A DNA stretch of 64,000 nt from Psychrobacter nivimaris (GCF_009812035.1 NZ_VZIZ01000011.1:27269-91268); one strand, 5' to 3'; counted from the stretch's first letter, positions 49,197-60,269 are shown. Numbers and translations: made by a program. The notes: a model not told the origin generated them from the sequence alone.

Positions 49197-51701
49197 TTAA
49201 CGAGACATTTTACGCAATTTCTGTTGCCACTGGTGACGCTGCTGCATAAAACGTGTGGTCGCGTGACGTTTAAACTTTGTAGATAAAGACGAGTTCACAG
49301 TCTTAGCTGAACTATTTGAAGTACTAGCCATTTCAGATTGCGATTCTTCACTATTCGCAAGCAGATGCGAGTCTTTGAGAGGGTATAAATAATCGATCAC
49401 CTGTTCTACTTGTGCTAATCCATAGCCATCAGGCAGACGATACAACGGGTAACATATAAGCGCGCCATATATTAGCTGCTCAAGAGTCAAAGGTATATCT
49501 CGTTGACGCCTTTTTAGATAGGTATATTTCGGTAGCGACTGCCCGTCAATATCTGTGGTCAACCCCCAACCTGCATAAAATGGTAAACCATAGCAGGTGA
49601 CGTCCAATCCACGCAGCAACGCTTCAAAACCAGTCAGTGAGCTGATCGTATGAACCTCATCCACCCATTCTAAACAATCAGGCATGGCAGTATCGTAGGC
49701 AACCGCTTGAACTTGTTGTAGATGAGCTTCTGATACTTTACCTGCTCGCAGTCCTGCCTCAACATCAGGATGCGGCTTATAAATCAAATAAGCGTCTGGG
49801 TTATCTTGTCGTACACGTTCGATCAAACCACTGTTTGTCTTTATTGTGGAACCGCAGTACTGTACTGACAAATCGTCCTCTACCTGACCGATAATAAGAA
49901 CACGTCGTCTCCCAGATATTTTGGCATCCTGCATCCACGAGTTATTTTGAATACTAGAAACATCTATACCAACCCCAACATTGTATTTACTTACCCGCTG
50001 ATTCAGCAGTTTGTCTTGCAGTTTGTTTACGCGAAGACGCTGTTCAGAACTTAATGGCTGACAATTTTGCAGCAATGTTTCTAAGTCTGAAGGCTGGGTC
50101 GCATCGTAATAAATACCTTGTTTGTCTATGACAACAGACAGTGGTGCGAGTAAAGTAGCACCTAAACCATTTGATCGGATAAACCCATCTTCCATACAAT
50201 AAATAGCTGGCATGTCCGAGCTTTGTTCAGCAAGTTTACTCTGTAGCTTCTTCTGTACTTGCTGACGTTTGGCCAAACCCCATACCAATAAAGGCTGGCT
50301 GAAATTGACACGGAAATGGTCTAGATGTAGAAGATTTTTTAGACGCGGTTTTGGTTTAACGAATAATGTCGTACGCGGTAGGTCTATAAAGGCTTTGACA
50401 AATGGCAGCTTCCAACGACTAAATTCATATATCGTCAAATCGCCTTCAAGACGCGCTTGCCACCACCGATTGGTCACCAACCACTCAATGGCTGTATCGA
50501 TATCACAAGCTTGTTTCGTTGCTGGATCTACATAACGACTATAATTAACATAAGCACTATAAAATAATGTTTCTAATGACGTTTCAAGCGTCTTATGTGA
50601 CGTGGCAGGAAACATTGCTGAGTTTGACAAATCTCTATTACTGAGAAGTATCTCAGCTGACTCTAAACGACGTTTCTCAACTGCTTTAAGTAAGTTTTTA
50701 GGTGCATTAGTGTCATCGGTCAGCCCCCATCCGCTATACCAGCTGACTCCAAAGCAATGTACTTTTTTACCTAGCATTAATGCTTCAAAGCCCATATGTG
50801 AGCTGACGGTATAGACATCACTTACTTGCTTAAGCAGTTCAATAGGATTGAGAGATTCAGTCAATAGCCTAACGTTTTTAGGCAGTTTTAAGTTGGATAA
50901 GTAGCCTGATTTTGACGCAGGATGAGCCTTTATCCAAATATGGGCGTTAGGATGGTTGTGGCATGCAGATTTTAGCATCTTCTTAAATTGACGTTTATTC
51001 GCACCAGCACCTTTAACAGAGGCATCACCCGCTACCTGATCAATCAACAAGATATGTAATGGTGAAACACTTTCTTTTTCGTTAATATTTTCTTCATTAA
51101 TCAATTTGTCCAACGACGGACAATCGATTATGGAATTATATTTACTCAGTTTTTCTTCGCATATACGTGTCATCAGATGATGAGCACGTGCCTCGTCTGC
51201 TGCGCGATCATTGCTAGTACTCTTGGTGCGCTCAACAATCAACTGCTCGAGGCGCGAGTGATGCGTCATATCAAAGTAGATACCAACGTCATCGATAACC
51301 ACACTCAAACCGTGGCGACTATTAATACCTGAATCTAATGAACGCAAAAATCCATCTTCAATACTGAAAGCATTCACATTCTGACGAGTGGCGGCTTTAT
51401 TAGCTCTTTGGAAGCTTTTCTTATGCCCCCATCCAATAAATGCCTCAGGTTGTGATTTTTTCTTGCGATTTATCAGGCTGTGTTGCAAGCCTGACCACGG
51501 ATACCAGCGCTGGATATTGGCTTGTAACACTTGCGAGAGTAGCAAGTTATTGCGGCACATACCTTTACCAACTACTGCCAGTTGCTTTGGTGATTGGTAC
51601 TGTGACGATGGCGAAAGTAGCGCATGATCAGAGGTGGACATAGTAGATACCTTGATTTCATTCGCTGCTTCTTTTGCCATATCTTTGATACCTTTACTCA
51701 T
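49197..51701 (-). CDS. kpsC: Capsule linker Kdo glycosyltransferase, KpsC-like (two-module)
   Basis: An 834-residue two-module protein of the KpsC/LipA family, which builds the alternating poly-beta-Kdo linker. Each half has the same landmark: MGFEALMLGKKV then YSGWGLTDD in the N-module, TGFEALLRGLDV then YAGWGLTTD in the C-module. Each half also has a paired EDGF(L/I)RS motif. The true start is uncertain: ATG 51701, 51680 or 51641; the last two have better Shine-Dalgarno sequences. The C-terminal tail is basic. It follows kpsD by 54 bases. Confidence 0.9.
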   Translation of the reverse strand: MSKGIKDMAKEAANEIKVSTMSTSDHALLSPSSQYQSPKQLAVVGKGMCRNNLLLSQVLQANIQRWYPWSGLQHSLINRKKKSQPEAFIGWGHKKSFQRANKAATRQNVNAFSIEDGFLRSLDSGINSRHGLSVVIDDVGIYFDMTHHSRLEQLIVERTKSTSNDRAADEARAHHLMTRICEEKLSKYNSIIDCPSLDKLINEENINEKESVSPLHILLIDQVAGDASVKGAGANKRQFKKMLKSACHNHPNAHIWIKAHPASKSGYLSNLKLPKNVRLLTESLNPIELLKQVSDVYTVSSHMGFEALMLGKKVHCFGVSWYSGWGLTDDTNAPKNLLKAVEKRRLESAEILLSNRDLSNSAMFPATSHKTLETSLETLFYSAYVNYSRYVDPATKQACDIDTAIEWLVTNRWWQARLEGDLTIYEFSRWKLPFVKAFIDLPRTTLFVKPKPRLKNLLHLDHFRVNFSQPLLVWGLAKRQQVQKKLQSKLAEQSSDMPAIYCMEDGFIRSNGLGATLLAPLSVVIDKQGIYYDATQPSDLETLLQNCQPLSSEQRLRVNKLQDKLLNQRVSKYNVGVGIDVSSIQNNSWMQDAKISGRRRVLIIGQVEDDLSVQYCGSTIKTNSGLIERVRQDNPDAYLIYKPHPDVEAGLRAGKVSEAHLQQVQAVAYDTAMPDCLEWVDEVHTISSLTGFEALLRGLDVTCYGLPFYAGWGLTTDIDGQSLPKYTYLKRRQRDIPLTLEQLIYGALICYPLYRLPDGYGLAQVEQVIDYLYPLKDSHLLANSEESQSEMASTSNSSAKTVNSSLSTKFKRHATTRFMQQRHQWQQKLRKMSR

Positions 51702-51755
51702 TGGTTTTGGTTAAATTCGTTCAACAGTCATCGTTAAGTCATGACTGGCTAACCG

Positions 51756-53528
51756 TTATAGATCTAAAACTACCTTGGCAGCAATTGCTAACTGATAAAC
51801 AATCTGTGATAGACCGCGCGCAATCTCCACACGCTTAGTTTTGACTTTCGGTAATACCATAATCTCGTCACCCTGCTGGATACGATACGCAGTATTGACC
51901 ACTTGGCTCGCTCCATTTTGATGAATAATTAAGATATCCTTTGTATCAGCGTTATCAGAGAAACCACCAGAATTAGCCACATAATCCCCAACGGTATAGT
52001 CAGGATTAAAGGTAAGTGCCCCTTGTGCTCGTACTTGACCATTGACTGTAATGACTGATGTTTGGGCTGGTATCTCAATGATGTCGCCTTGTTGCAGAAT
52101 AATATCTTGCCATGAGTTTGGTACCACAACGATTTGACCATCGGTTTGTACATTACGAGCTTTAGCGACGAACTGTTTGACCAATGCTGCATCATCTTGA
52201 CGTAGTGCAGCTTCTTCACGAGTCGTTGACTGGGTAGCAAGTGTTAGCTCTTCTAGACGATCGAGCGACTCGTTAATCATGCGTTTTTGTTGTTCAGCAA
52301 CAGATTCGCGGTAGATTGTTAAATGCGTCAATTTCGCCAATGGGCTTGGCTGTAATTGTGGCACGATATCTTTTAGACGCGCGCCATATGGCACAACCAT
52401 CGCGCCATTACCAGTATGCGCACCTTTTACCTGTACAGCGATGGTGCCTGCATAACGATCTGAGGTTACTACCATTTGATCGCCGTTATAGACGGGAACA
52501 TTTTGGGCTTCACTTAATGAGTAGTATTCTGCCGTTTGTGCACGTCCTGCACTGCGAGTGATACTGATATTAGTAGCATTGGCTGCCGGATTAGACACTT
52601 GTAACACATCACCAATAGTCAGATCATTCACATCAAACTCGAAGGTATATTCGTTTTGAACTTGACCGCTTACCACAAATGTCTTTTTCTGTGGTGCCAC
52701 GGTGATGACATCACCATCACGAAATGAAAAAGCCTGTAATTTACCTGCTAGCAAAAAGTCATATAAATTGACTTGCTGTAGCATTTGACCATTGCGCTTG
52801 ATTTGAATGTCGATATAACTACCGCGTGTTGGGTCAACGCCGCCTGCTCTATCTAAATAAGACAATACCGAGTCTGCTGCTAGACCACCGTAATAGCCTG
52901 GCTGCTTAACAAAACCTGTGACGAATACTTTAACTGGTTGCGCCTGCTCTAATGAAGCATAAACCCCTACATTCGAGCGGTAGATACGACTGACAGCATT
53001 TTTGACCACGTTTTGTAAGCTGCCATTTTGCACACCAGAGACGCGGACTGGTCCAACGTTCGGTAAGAAAATATTACCTTGTGGATCGACGGTCATGGTA
53101 GCAGCATACTGGTAAGCGCCCCACATTCTTACTTGGACGTTATCGCCAGGGTTAATCACATAACTGTCATTAAAGGTAGAGCCTGAAGTCGTCGAAAATG
53201 CCCCACGGAACAATTGCTCACCGAACATCATATCTTGAGTTTTAATATCTTGATAAGGACGCGTGGTATTAATAACTGACTGACTTGGTAAGCTTGCTGC
53301 GTTAACCGCTTCTTGGGTTGTTGCTTGCCCTGGTACTGCCCCAGCAAATGCTTGGGTAGACACGTTAATATTGCTCTGGTTCTGAGATTGACTCATGTTA
53401 TTACTGCTTGTGCCAAAGCCTGAACCTGATATTTGATCTGCATAACTGCTTGCAGCTGTTGCAGACATACTAGTCGCCGCCATTGCCAAACTTGTCGCTA
53501 TCACGATAGAACGTGGTTTCATATTCAT
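51756..53528 (-). CDS. kpsD: Capsule polysaccharide export outer-membrane protein, KpsD/Wza-like
   Basis: A 590-residue periplasmic/outer-membrane exporter. A signal peptide covers residues about 1-26 (cleavage near ATA-AS). A poly-export domain follows (YVINPGDNVQVRMWGAY; IFLPNVGPVRVSG). Several SLBB-type repeats follow (VFVTGFVKQPGYYGG; FVVSGQVQNEYTF; ITVNGQVRAQGAL). This is the outer-membrane channel component of ABC-dependent capsule export. AAAGGA precedes ATG 53528. Confidence 0.9.
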   Translation of the reverse strand: MNMKPRSIVIATSLAMAATSMSATAASSYADQISGSGFGTSSNNMSQSQNQSNINVSTQAFAGAVPGQATTQEAVNAASLPSQSVINTTRPYQDIKTQDMMFGEQLFRGAFSTTSGSTFNDSYVINPGDNVQVRMWGAYQYAATMTVDPQGNIFLPNVGPVRVSGVQNGSLQNVVKNAVSRIYRSNVGVYASLEQAQPVKVFVTGFVKQPGYYGGLAADSVLSYLDRAGGVDPTRGSYIDIQIKRNGQMLQQVNLYDFLLAGKLQAFSFRDGDVITVAPQKKTFVVSGQVQNEYTFEFDVNDLTIGDVLQVSNPAANATNISITRSAGRAQTAEYYSLSEAQNVPVYNGDQMVVTSDRYAGTIAVQVKGAHTGNGAMVVPYGARLKDIVPQLQPSPLAKLTHLTIYRESVAEQQKRMINESLDRLEELTLATQSTTREEAALRQDDAALVKQFVAKARNVQTDGQIVVVPNSWQDIILQQGDIIEIPAQTSVITVNGQVRAQGALTFNPDYTVGDYVANSGGFSDNADTKDILIIHQNGASQVVNTAYRIQQGDEIMVLPKVKTKRVEIARGLSQIVYQLAIAAKVVLDL

Positions 53529-53583
53529 GAGTTATATTCCTTTCCTGATCTATCGATCATTACTGATATCTGGTTTTTCAAGA

Positions 53584-54699
53584 TTAGCTACGGTGATCAC
53601 GGACAACTGCCATTACCAAACGCACAAATCCATATAGCATTAAGAGCAACGCAAGCGATGTCCAAATGAGATACGCTTGGCGCGGATATGTTGCATCTTC
53701 AGCTTCATAGGGCGTTGAGATCACAATCAAGTTTTTCATTTTCTTGAATGCTTCTAGTCTTGATTTTTCAAGCGATGACAACGACAATTTATACAACTCG
53801 GTAGCAAAATCCACATCTGCCTTGATGGTCTCAAACTGTACCGCTTGACGGTTTAATTTGGTTGTATTTGGCGAGGTCAATTTGGTTTGTTCTTGAGTGA
53901 TTTGCTCTTCAACGGCCTTTATCTGGCTTCTTAGTGAAACCACTTGCGGCGCATCTGGATTTAGATAACTGAGTAACTGGCGCTCTTCGGTACGCAACGA
54001 GCTTAATTGTGCTTGTAAGCTACCAATTAACTGATTGACGATCTGTGCATTGGCCTGTGGATCATAGATTTCGTTTTCGTTCTGATAGTTTAATAGCTGC
54101 TCTTTGGCATCATTTAGGCGCTCTTCTGATTCATTTAACTGAGTTTCTGCAAACGCTAATTGATCACGAGCTACTTCTTGCGAAATACGGTTTACGAACT
54201 GTTCAGACTCTCCCAAGATAGCTTTGTTCAGCTCAAAAGCATACTTTGAGTCAAAGCCTTCTGTTGATACCGAAAGCACATAGCTCTGCTCATCGAGATC
54301 AATGTGAACCCGTTTCTTGAAGTATTCGAGCAAATCTTCCTGAGTCGCATCAGGATCGATTTCATAAATAGGGTCTGAACCATCAACATGGTAAGCTTCA
54401 CGAAATTTAAACTTATTATCGAGTCGCTTCACCATATCATTCGACAAAATATACTCTGTCAAATAGGTCGCATCTTCTTTACTGGTACTATTAACGCCCA
54501 ATAGAGCTGATATACCACCACCAGATGGTACGCTAGACTCGCTAACCTGCTTAACCACTACATCTGCAGTAGAAACAAATCTTGGGTGGGCTATAGTCAT
54601 GACATAGAATATCACCAACACCCAAGGCAAAATCACTAAGCCGATGAAAAGCGAAAAATTGAGTATGTTATTTTTTTGCTTTGTGGACATGCTTTTCAT
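53584..54699 (-). CDS. kpsE: Capsule export inner-membrane protein, KpsE-like
   Basis: A 371-residue polysaccharide co-polymerase (PCP-3) with an N-terminal helix at about 12-34 and a C-terminal helix at about 345-365. The periplasmic domain between them includes a long coiled coil (about 165-275). It bridges the inner-membrane ABC transporter to the KpsD channel. Its start overlaps the end of kpsT by 32 bases (or 23 if Met4 is used), indicating translational coupling. Confidence 0.88.
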   Translation of the reverse strand: MKSMSTKQKNNILNFSLFIGLVILPWVLVIFYVMTIAHPRFVSTADVVVKQVSESSVPSGGGISALLGVNSTSKEDATYLTEYILSNDMVKRLDNKFKFREAYHVDGSDPIYEIDPDATQEDLLEYFKKRVHIDLDEQSYVLSVSTEGFDSKYAFELNKAILGESEQFVNRISQEVARDQLAFAETQLNESEERLNDAKEQLLNYQNENEIYDPQANAQIVNQLIGSLQAQLSSLRTEERQLLSYLNPDAPQVVSLRSQIKAVEEQITQEQTKLTSPNTTKLNRQAVQFETIKADVDFATELYKLSLSSLEKSRLEAFKKMKNLIVISTPYEAEDATYPRQAYLIWTSLALLLMLYGFVRLVMAVVRDHRS

Positions 54700-55339
54700 A
54701 AACTTTAATCGCTTCTGTTATATCATCAAACACATGTGCTGTCTGATCCATTAATACAATACCAATGTCGCAGCTTGCAGTTATATCTTTTAAACTGTGA
54801 GATACCATTAGTACTCCAGACGTTTCTTTTCGAGCCTTCAAAATCTCTCTTGATCTTTTTTTGAAGGCTGCATCACCAACAGCACCCACTTCATCAAGCA
54901 TATAGTAATCAAAATCAAAAGCTAAACTTAATCCAAAGACAAGCCTTGACTTCATACCAGATGAGTAACTACGTACAGGCATATCGAAATACTTACCGAT
55001 ATCTGCAAACTCTTCTACAAAACGAATTTTTTCGTCGATATAAGGACCGCTTGAATAAAGACGACAAACAAAACGTACGTTTTGACGACCGGTCAAACTT
55101 CCTTGAAAACCACCTGCCACCCCTACTGGCCAAGAGATGGTTGAGTCGCTAATAATTTCACCGTGGTCTGGCTCATCAAGGCCACATATAATACGTAGCA
55201 AGGTTGACTTGCCCGCACCGTTACGACCTAACAAACCAACACTTTGCTTATCACCAATGGTTAGATTCAAGTCTTTAAACAGATAATGCCGACCTTTTGT
55301 AGTCATAAATGACTTTGAAACATTCTTAACTTCAATCAT
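54668..55339 (-). CDS. kpsT: Capsule polysaccharide ABC transporter ATP-binding protein, KpsT-like
   Basis: A 223-residue ATPase. Walker A is GLLGRNGAGKST, signature SYSSGMKSRL, Walker B YYMLDEV, and H-loop MVSHSL. It drives export of lipid-linked capsule polymer through the KpsM permease. It follows kpsM by 57 bases. Confidence 0.93.
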   Translation of the reverse strand: MIEVKNVSKSFMTTKGRHYLFKDLNLTIGDKQSVGLLGRNGAGKSTLLRIICGLDEPDHGEIISDSTISWPVGVAGGFQGSLTGRQNVRFVCRLYSSGPYIDEKIRFVEEFADIGKYFDMPVRSYSSGMKSRLVFGLSLAFDFDYYMLDEVGAVGDAAFKKRSREILKARKETSGVLMVSHSLKDITASCDIGIVLMDQTAHVFDDITEAIKVYEKHVHKAKK

Positions 55340-55396
55340 TTATTTACCATAAATTATCAATAACATGAATAAAATATCGATTAAATTTCAATCTAC

Positions 55397-56209
55397 TTAC
55401 TTAGAACGTATCAGATCTTTTTCAACTGCTTTATACATCAGAAGCCCTAAAAAATTTATACCAATTGTCCACTCTAAAAAATAACCTATATCAATGTAAT
55501 AGGAGGGATAATTTGGGGCTAGAGAGTGTTTTATAAGCTCCAAATTGTGCACTAATGGATTATATAACAAATAACTAAAATAAGGTTCTGGAACAATAAG
55601 TAAAGGGAAAATAACACCTGAAGTAAAATATAGAATTGTAAAAAATATTGTTATTACTTTAGATATCTCACCACCATAATGTCCAACAACCATCATAATA
55701 AGCGCTGTGCCAAATCCAAATAAAAAAAGTGTTATCCAGCAAAAAATAACAATATGTAAGTTACCTAGACTTGGAAATATACCGAAAAAAGACAATCCAG
55801 CTAATAATAAGATAAAAGTAAAAAAATAAATAATAAGTTCAAGAAATGAGCGAGCAATAATAACATCTATATGCCGAATTGCTCTATATATAAGCAAGCC
55901 ACGATTACCTTCGACAGCACCTAGCGCTCTCGTTGCCATCTTTTGGAACATACGAAAAGGCACCATGCCTGCCACTAAGAATAATGAAAAATTCATCCCT
56001 GGTACTAAGCGCTCACGAATAGCCCCAAAAATTACTAAAAAAATTAATATCTGAAAAAGAACCTCAAGTGGCGCCCATAGATAGCCCAAGCGATAGCCGC
56101 CGAAGCGCGTTTGGAGCTCACGCATTAGTAAAGCATGAAATGCGGCACCCATGACTTTAAGGCCACTACGATGCTGAACAGGACGATAAGGAGGTAATTG
56201 TATAGACAT
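55397..56209 (-). CDS. kpsM: Capsule polysaccharide ABC transporter permease, KpsM-like
   Basis: A 270-residue ABC-2-type permease with six hydrophobic helices. The N-terminal cytosolic segment LLMRELQTRFGGYRLGYLWA is characteristic of KpsM/Wzm. It pairs with the downstream KpsT. As first gene of the kps unit, its upstream region (56210-56390) should contain the promoter; no RfaH ops element (GGCGGTAG) was found there. Confidence 0.92.
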   Translation of the reverse strand: MSIQLPPYRPVQHRSGLKVMGAAFHALLMRELQTRFGGYRLGYLWAPLEVLFQILIFLVIFGAIRERLVPGMNFSLFLVAGMVPFRMFQKMATRALGAVEGNRGLLIYRAIRHIDVIIARSFLELIIYFFTFILLLAGLSFFGIFPSLGNLHIVIFCWITLFLFGFGTALIMMVVGHYGGEISKVITIFFTILYFTSGVIFPLLIVPEPYFSYLLYNPLVHNLELIKHSLAPNYPSYYIDIGYFLEWTIGINFLGLLMYKAVEKDLIRSK

Positions 56210-56390
56210 GGCGTTACAGGACTTTACCGAAAACAGCCCCTATGATAAGTAAGCGCGACATAAGTTACAAGAATTAATCTGTACATATCCTGATAAACCT
56301 ATGATTTAGTAAGAAATCTGTAAGTAAATCACACCTAAAACGCTATCTATCAATTGCTTCTAGTTTATAAAACCACTTATTTTAGGCAAA

Positions 56391-56420
56391 AAAAAACCAA
56401 TCTCGATAGATTGGTTTTTT
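56391..56420 (-). terminator. Terminator after tRNA-Met
   Basis: A perfect stem (A-run plus CCAATCT with its complement) with a four-base loop and T-runs on both strands. It ends the minus-strand tRNA transcript upstream of the kps operon. Confidence 0.85.
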
Positions 56421-56435
56421 TCGTACTGCTATATA

Positions 56436-56512
56436 TGGTGGCGATGAAGAGACTTGAACTCTTGACCTCACGATTATGAGTCATGCGCTCTAACCAGCTG
56501 AGCTACATCGCC
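56436..56512 (-). tRNA. tRNA-Met (CAU anticodon)
   Basis: A 77-base tRNA including an encoded CCA. The acceptor stem GGCGATG pairs with its 3' partner. D loop AGCTCAGCTGGTTAGAGC and T arm GTTCAAGTC are canonical. The anticodon loop is CTCATAA, giving CAU. The first acceptor pair is G-C, so it is not an initiator. CAU could also be the lysidine-modified tRNA-Ile2; the acceptor stem lacks the usual Ile2 GGCCCC, which favours elongator Met. Confidence 0.92.
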
Positions 56513-56634
56513 GTTTTAGGCTGCACATTATGCCCAAGCTGTTGACTGCCGTCAACCCCTAATAAGCATTTTTTGCAAAAAAATGAATTTAATTCAGATT
56601 AATTGCAACTATTACTATAACAAACAATAAAAAA

Positions 56635-57002
<368 letters not shown>

Positions 57003-57007
57003 GCGCT

Positions 57008-57013
57008 AGTATA
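57008..57013 (-). promoter_or_regulatory. Candidate -10 element of rnpB
   Basis: TATACT on the minus strand sits seven bases before the inferred 5' end of RNase P RNA. A weak TGCGCA 17 bases further upstream would be its -35. Confidence 0.45.
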
Positions 57014-57074
57014 GCAAACTTATTACATTCTGCGCATGTCTTTTGGATTTATTTTTGTGGACAACACAAATAGG

Positions 57075-57791
57075 TTAAACAAAATTTTCTGGTAGTGTTT
57101 CAATATTACCGACCAGATTATCTTTTAGATATGGTATTTGTAGCCAATGCGCTTCGGGATAATGATTGTCCAAATATCTTCGTAGAAATTCAATAGTGCT
57201 ATTTGCGATCTCAGTATCCGTTTGTTCAGCATCGTCATGGATATGATTATAAATTACGCTATGTACTATTAATCCTCGCGATTTTATAGCTTCTAAACTC
57301 AGCAAAGTGTGATTGATGCTGCCCAATCGACCAGAGGTGACCAAGACAATAGGATAGCCTTGCTCGGCAATATAGTCTAACGTGAGTAGATTCTCTGTAA
57401 TGGGCACAAGCAAACCACCTGCACCTTCTAGTAGTACCAGCTCATACTCAGATTGCAGGCGCTTAGTAGCTTTAGTAATAATTTCAATATCGAGGGGATA
57501 GTTGGCTAATGTTGCTGACAAATGCGGTGATGCAGGCTTCTCGTAGCGATAAGGGCAGGTGGTAAAATCGAGGTCACATGACTGTAGTGGGATCGCCATT
57601 AATTGACGATGAGTAATAATATCATCAGCGACATTCATCTCACTAGTATTTGGATTGATCGATACGCCCGTTTGTACTAACTTTTGAGTAATGACATCTA
57701 AGCCTTGCTGCATAAGCGCTTTGGCAAGCAGTCCAGTAGCATAGGTTTTACCAATATCGGTATCGATACCAGAAACAAATAAAACACTCAT
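57075..57791 (-). CDS. bioD: Dethiobiotin synthetase
   Basis: ATP-dependent carboxylation step of biotin synthesis, making dethiobiotin from diaminopelargonic acid. The N-terminal phosphate loop GIDTDIGKTYATG and the later LLEGAGGLLVPI are diagnostic. The frame is open upstream, but Met at 57791 is the start: its ATG overlaps the bioA stop in an ATGA configuration. From there the protein is 238 residues, as expected. The conserved VTSGRLGSINHTLLSLEA region is also present. Confidence 0.94.
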   Translation of the reverse strand: MSVLFVSGIDTDIGKTYATGLLAKALMQQGLDVITQKLVQTGVSINPNTSEMNVADDIITHRQLMAIPLQSCDLDFTTCPYRYEKPASPHLSATLANYPLDIEIITKATKRLQSEYELVLLEGAGGLLVPITENLLTLDYIAEQGYPIVLVTSGRLGSINHTLLSLEAIKSRGLIVHSVIYNHIHDDAEQTDTEIANSTIEFLRRYLDNHYPEAHWLQIPYLKDNLVGNIETLPENFV

Positions 57792-59128
57792 GGTTGACCT
57801 CGGTTTTCTAAATAAGTATGCACTACTTTTAGCAGTGATTGGCATAAGGTAGTCAGCTCATCATCAGTAATCATGTAGGGTGGCATGATATACACCAGCT
57901 TGCCAAATGGTCTGACCCAGATACCATTATCAATCAACAAAGACTGAAAAATGGGCATATCGACCGCTTCGTCCAGCTCAATCACAGCGACTGCACCCAA
58001 GCAGCGCACCTCGGCAACACCGTCTAATAACGCAGCAGGCGCTAACTGCTGTTCCATAATAGTCTGCATGTTTGCGGTACACGCTTCAATCTCATAAGAC
58101 GTAATCAAATCAATCGATGCGCACGCAACTGCACAAGCCAGTGGGTTGCCCATAAAGGTTGGGCCATGCATAAGGGCTGGATAGTCACTATTATGAATGG
58201 TATCGGCAACTTTTCGGGTACATAGCGTTGCAGCAAAAGTCATATAACCACCCGTCAGCGCCTTGCCAATGGTCATGATATCAGGGCTGATGCCAGCATG
58301 TTCACACGCAAATAATTTACCACTACGACCAAACCCAGTGGCAATTTCATCCGCGATCAAGAGTACATCATATTCATCGCACAGTTGACGCAGCAATTGC
58401 AGATATTCAGGATTATAAAAACGCATTCCGCCTGCGCCCTGAATAATTGGCTCAATGATAAACCCCGCCAGCTGCTCACCATACTTGAAAAAAAACTGAG
58501 CTAACGATTCACGCTCATCCACTGTCAAGGCGCGATCAAAGCCAAGTGGCGGCGCAGGGACGAAATGCTGCATCGGTAATTGCTTGCCATATAGGCTGTG
58601 CATACCATTAACAGGATCACAGACACTCATGGCATGCCACGTGTCTCCGTAATACCCTGAATGGGTTGATGCAAACTGTTGCTTATTTGGGCGCTTGGCA
58701 GCCACTTGATATTGCAGCGCCATCTTTAGTGCCACTTCTACCGCAATACTGCCACTGTCAGCATAAAAAATTGCCTCAAGTCCAGTAGGTACAATATCGA
58801 GCAGTTTTTTGCCCAAATCTATCGCCGGCTGATGGGTTAACCCACCAAACATGACATGCGCCATTTTACCCAACTGCTGAGTCAGTGCTTCATTCAGTTT
58901 TGGATGGTTATAACCATGAACGCTCGCCCACCATGATGACATACCATCGATCAGGTGTGTGCCATCTTCGGTGATGATATAAATACCTTCGGCACGATCA
59001 ATTACGATATTAGGATAAGTGGGTGGCAGGCTAGCATAAGGATGCCAAAGGTGTTGCTGATCAAAGTCGTTTGTGACTTGGATGGATTGCGTGGTTGTTG
59101 TTTGCGTGGTTATTATTTCCATAGTCAT
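57788..59128 (-). CDS. bioA: Adenosylmethionine-8-amino-7-oxononanoate aminotransferase
   Basis: PLP-dependent aminotransferase preceding BioD in biotin synthesis. The substrate entry segment HLWHPYASL, the DGMSSWWASVHGYNHP block and the PLP lysine in GKALTGGYM are diagnostic for BioA. LLIADEIATGFGRSG holds the cofactor aspartate. ATG 59128 is behind AGGGA at good spacing; a TTG at 59158 is less likely. At 446 residues it is slightly longer than E. coli BioA (429). bioB, bioF and bioC are not in the window. Confidence 0.95.
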   Translation of the reverse strand: MTMEIITTQTTTTQSIQVTNDFDQQHLWHPYASLPPTYPNIVIDRAEGIYIITEDGTHLIDGMSSWWASVHGYNHPKLNEALTQQLGKMAHVMFGGLTHQPAIDLGKKLLDIVPTGLEAIFYADSGSIAVEVALKMALQYQVAAKRPNKQQFASTHSGYYGDTWHAMSVCDPVNGMHSLYGKQLPMQHFVPAPPLGFDRALTVDERESLAQFFFKYGEQLAGFIIEPIIQGAGGMRFYNPEYLQLLRQLCDEYDVLLIADEIATGFGRSGKLFACEHAGISPDIMTIGKALTGGYMTFAATLCTRKVADTIHNSDYPALMHGPTFMGNPLACAVACASIDLITSYEIEACTANMQTIMEQQLAPAALLDGVAEVRCLGAVAVIELDEAVDMPIFQSLLIDNGIWVRPFGKLVYIMPPYMITDDELTTLCQSLLKVVHTYLENRGQP

Positions 59129-59183
59129 CGTGTTGTCCCTAAAACGTTGTAAACCCAAACGCCATCAATCACTTATAAATACT

Positions 59184-59459
<276 letters not shown>

Positions 59460-59462
59460 TTA

Positions 59463-59632
59463 GGGCTTGTCCCTAATTCAAACGTTTATCACTAAATGGG
59501 CTAAAAATGGCTAAATCTTTGGCAAACGGCGTCAAATAACTGGTCAATATCTCGATATTATCTGCACTATTTTTCTTGTTTGCCTACGATTTATCTAATT
59601 TTTATCACTATTTTTAAAATAGGGACATGCCC
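59463..59632. mobile_element. MITE-like element with terminal inverted repeats
   Basis: A 170-base gene-free segment bounded by near-perfect inverted ends: GGGCTTGTCCCTA on the left, and TAGGGACATGCCC on the right (one mismatch when inverted). Both ends are flanked by TA (59461-59462 and 59633-59634), as for a TA target duplication. Similarity between the ends continues for another 10-20 bases. It encodes nothing. It lies between the ferredoxin gene and coaD. This fits a non-autonomous transposable element (IS630/Tc1-like by the TA duplication), but no family was recognised. Confidence 0.5.
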
Positions 59633-59699
59633 TACTCCTATATGACTGCTCCTTACTATTTTAGCAAGTGCTAGCAGCATATCTTTAATGCAGCATCTT

Positions 59700-60269
<570 letters not shown>

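Noticed and set aside
56210..56390. RfaH ops (JUMPstart) element upstream of the capsule export genes
   Set aside because: GGCGGTAG was looked for on the transcribed strand and not found.
56436..56512. tRNA with CAU anticodon as tRNA-Ile2
   Set aside because: The acceptor stem GGCGATG does not resemble the usual Ile2 GGCCCC stem; elongator Met is the better reading, though not excluded.
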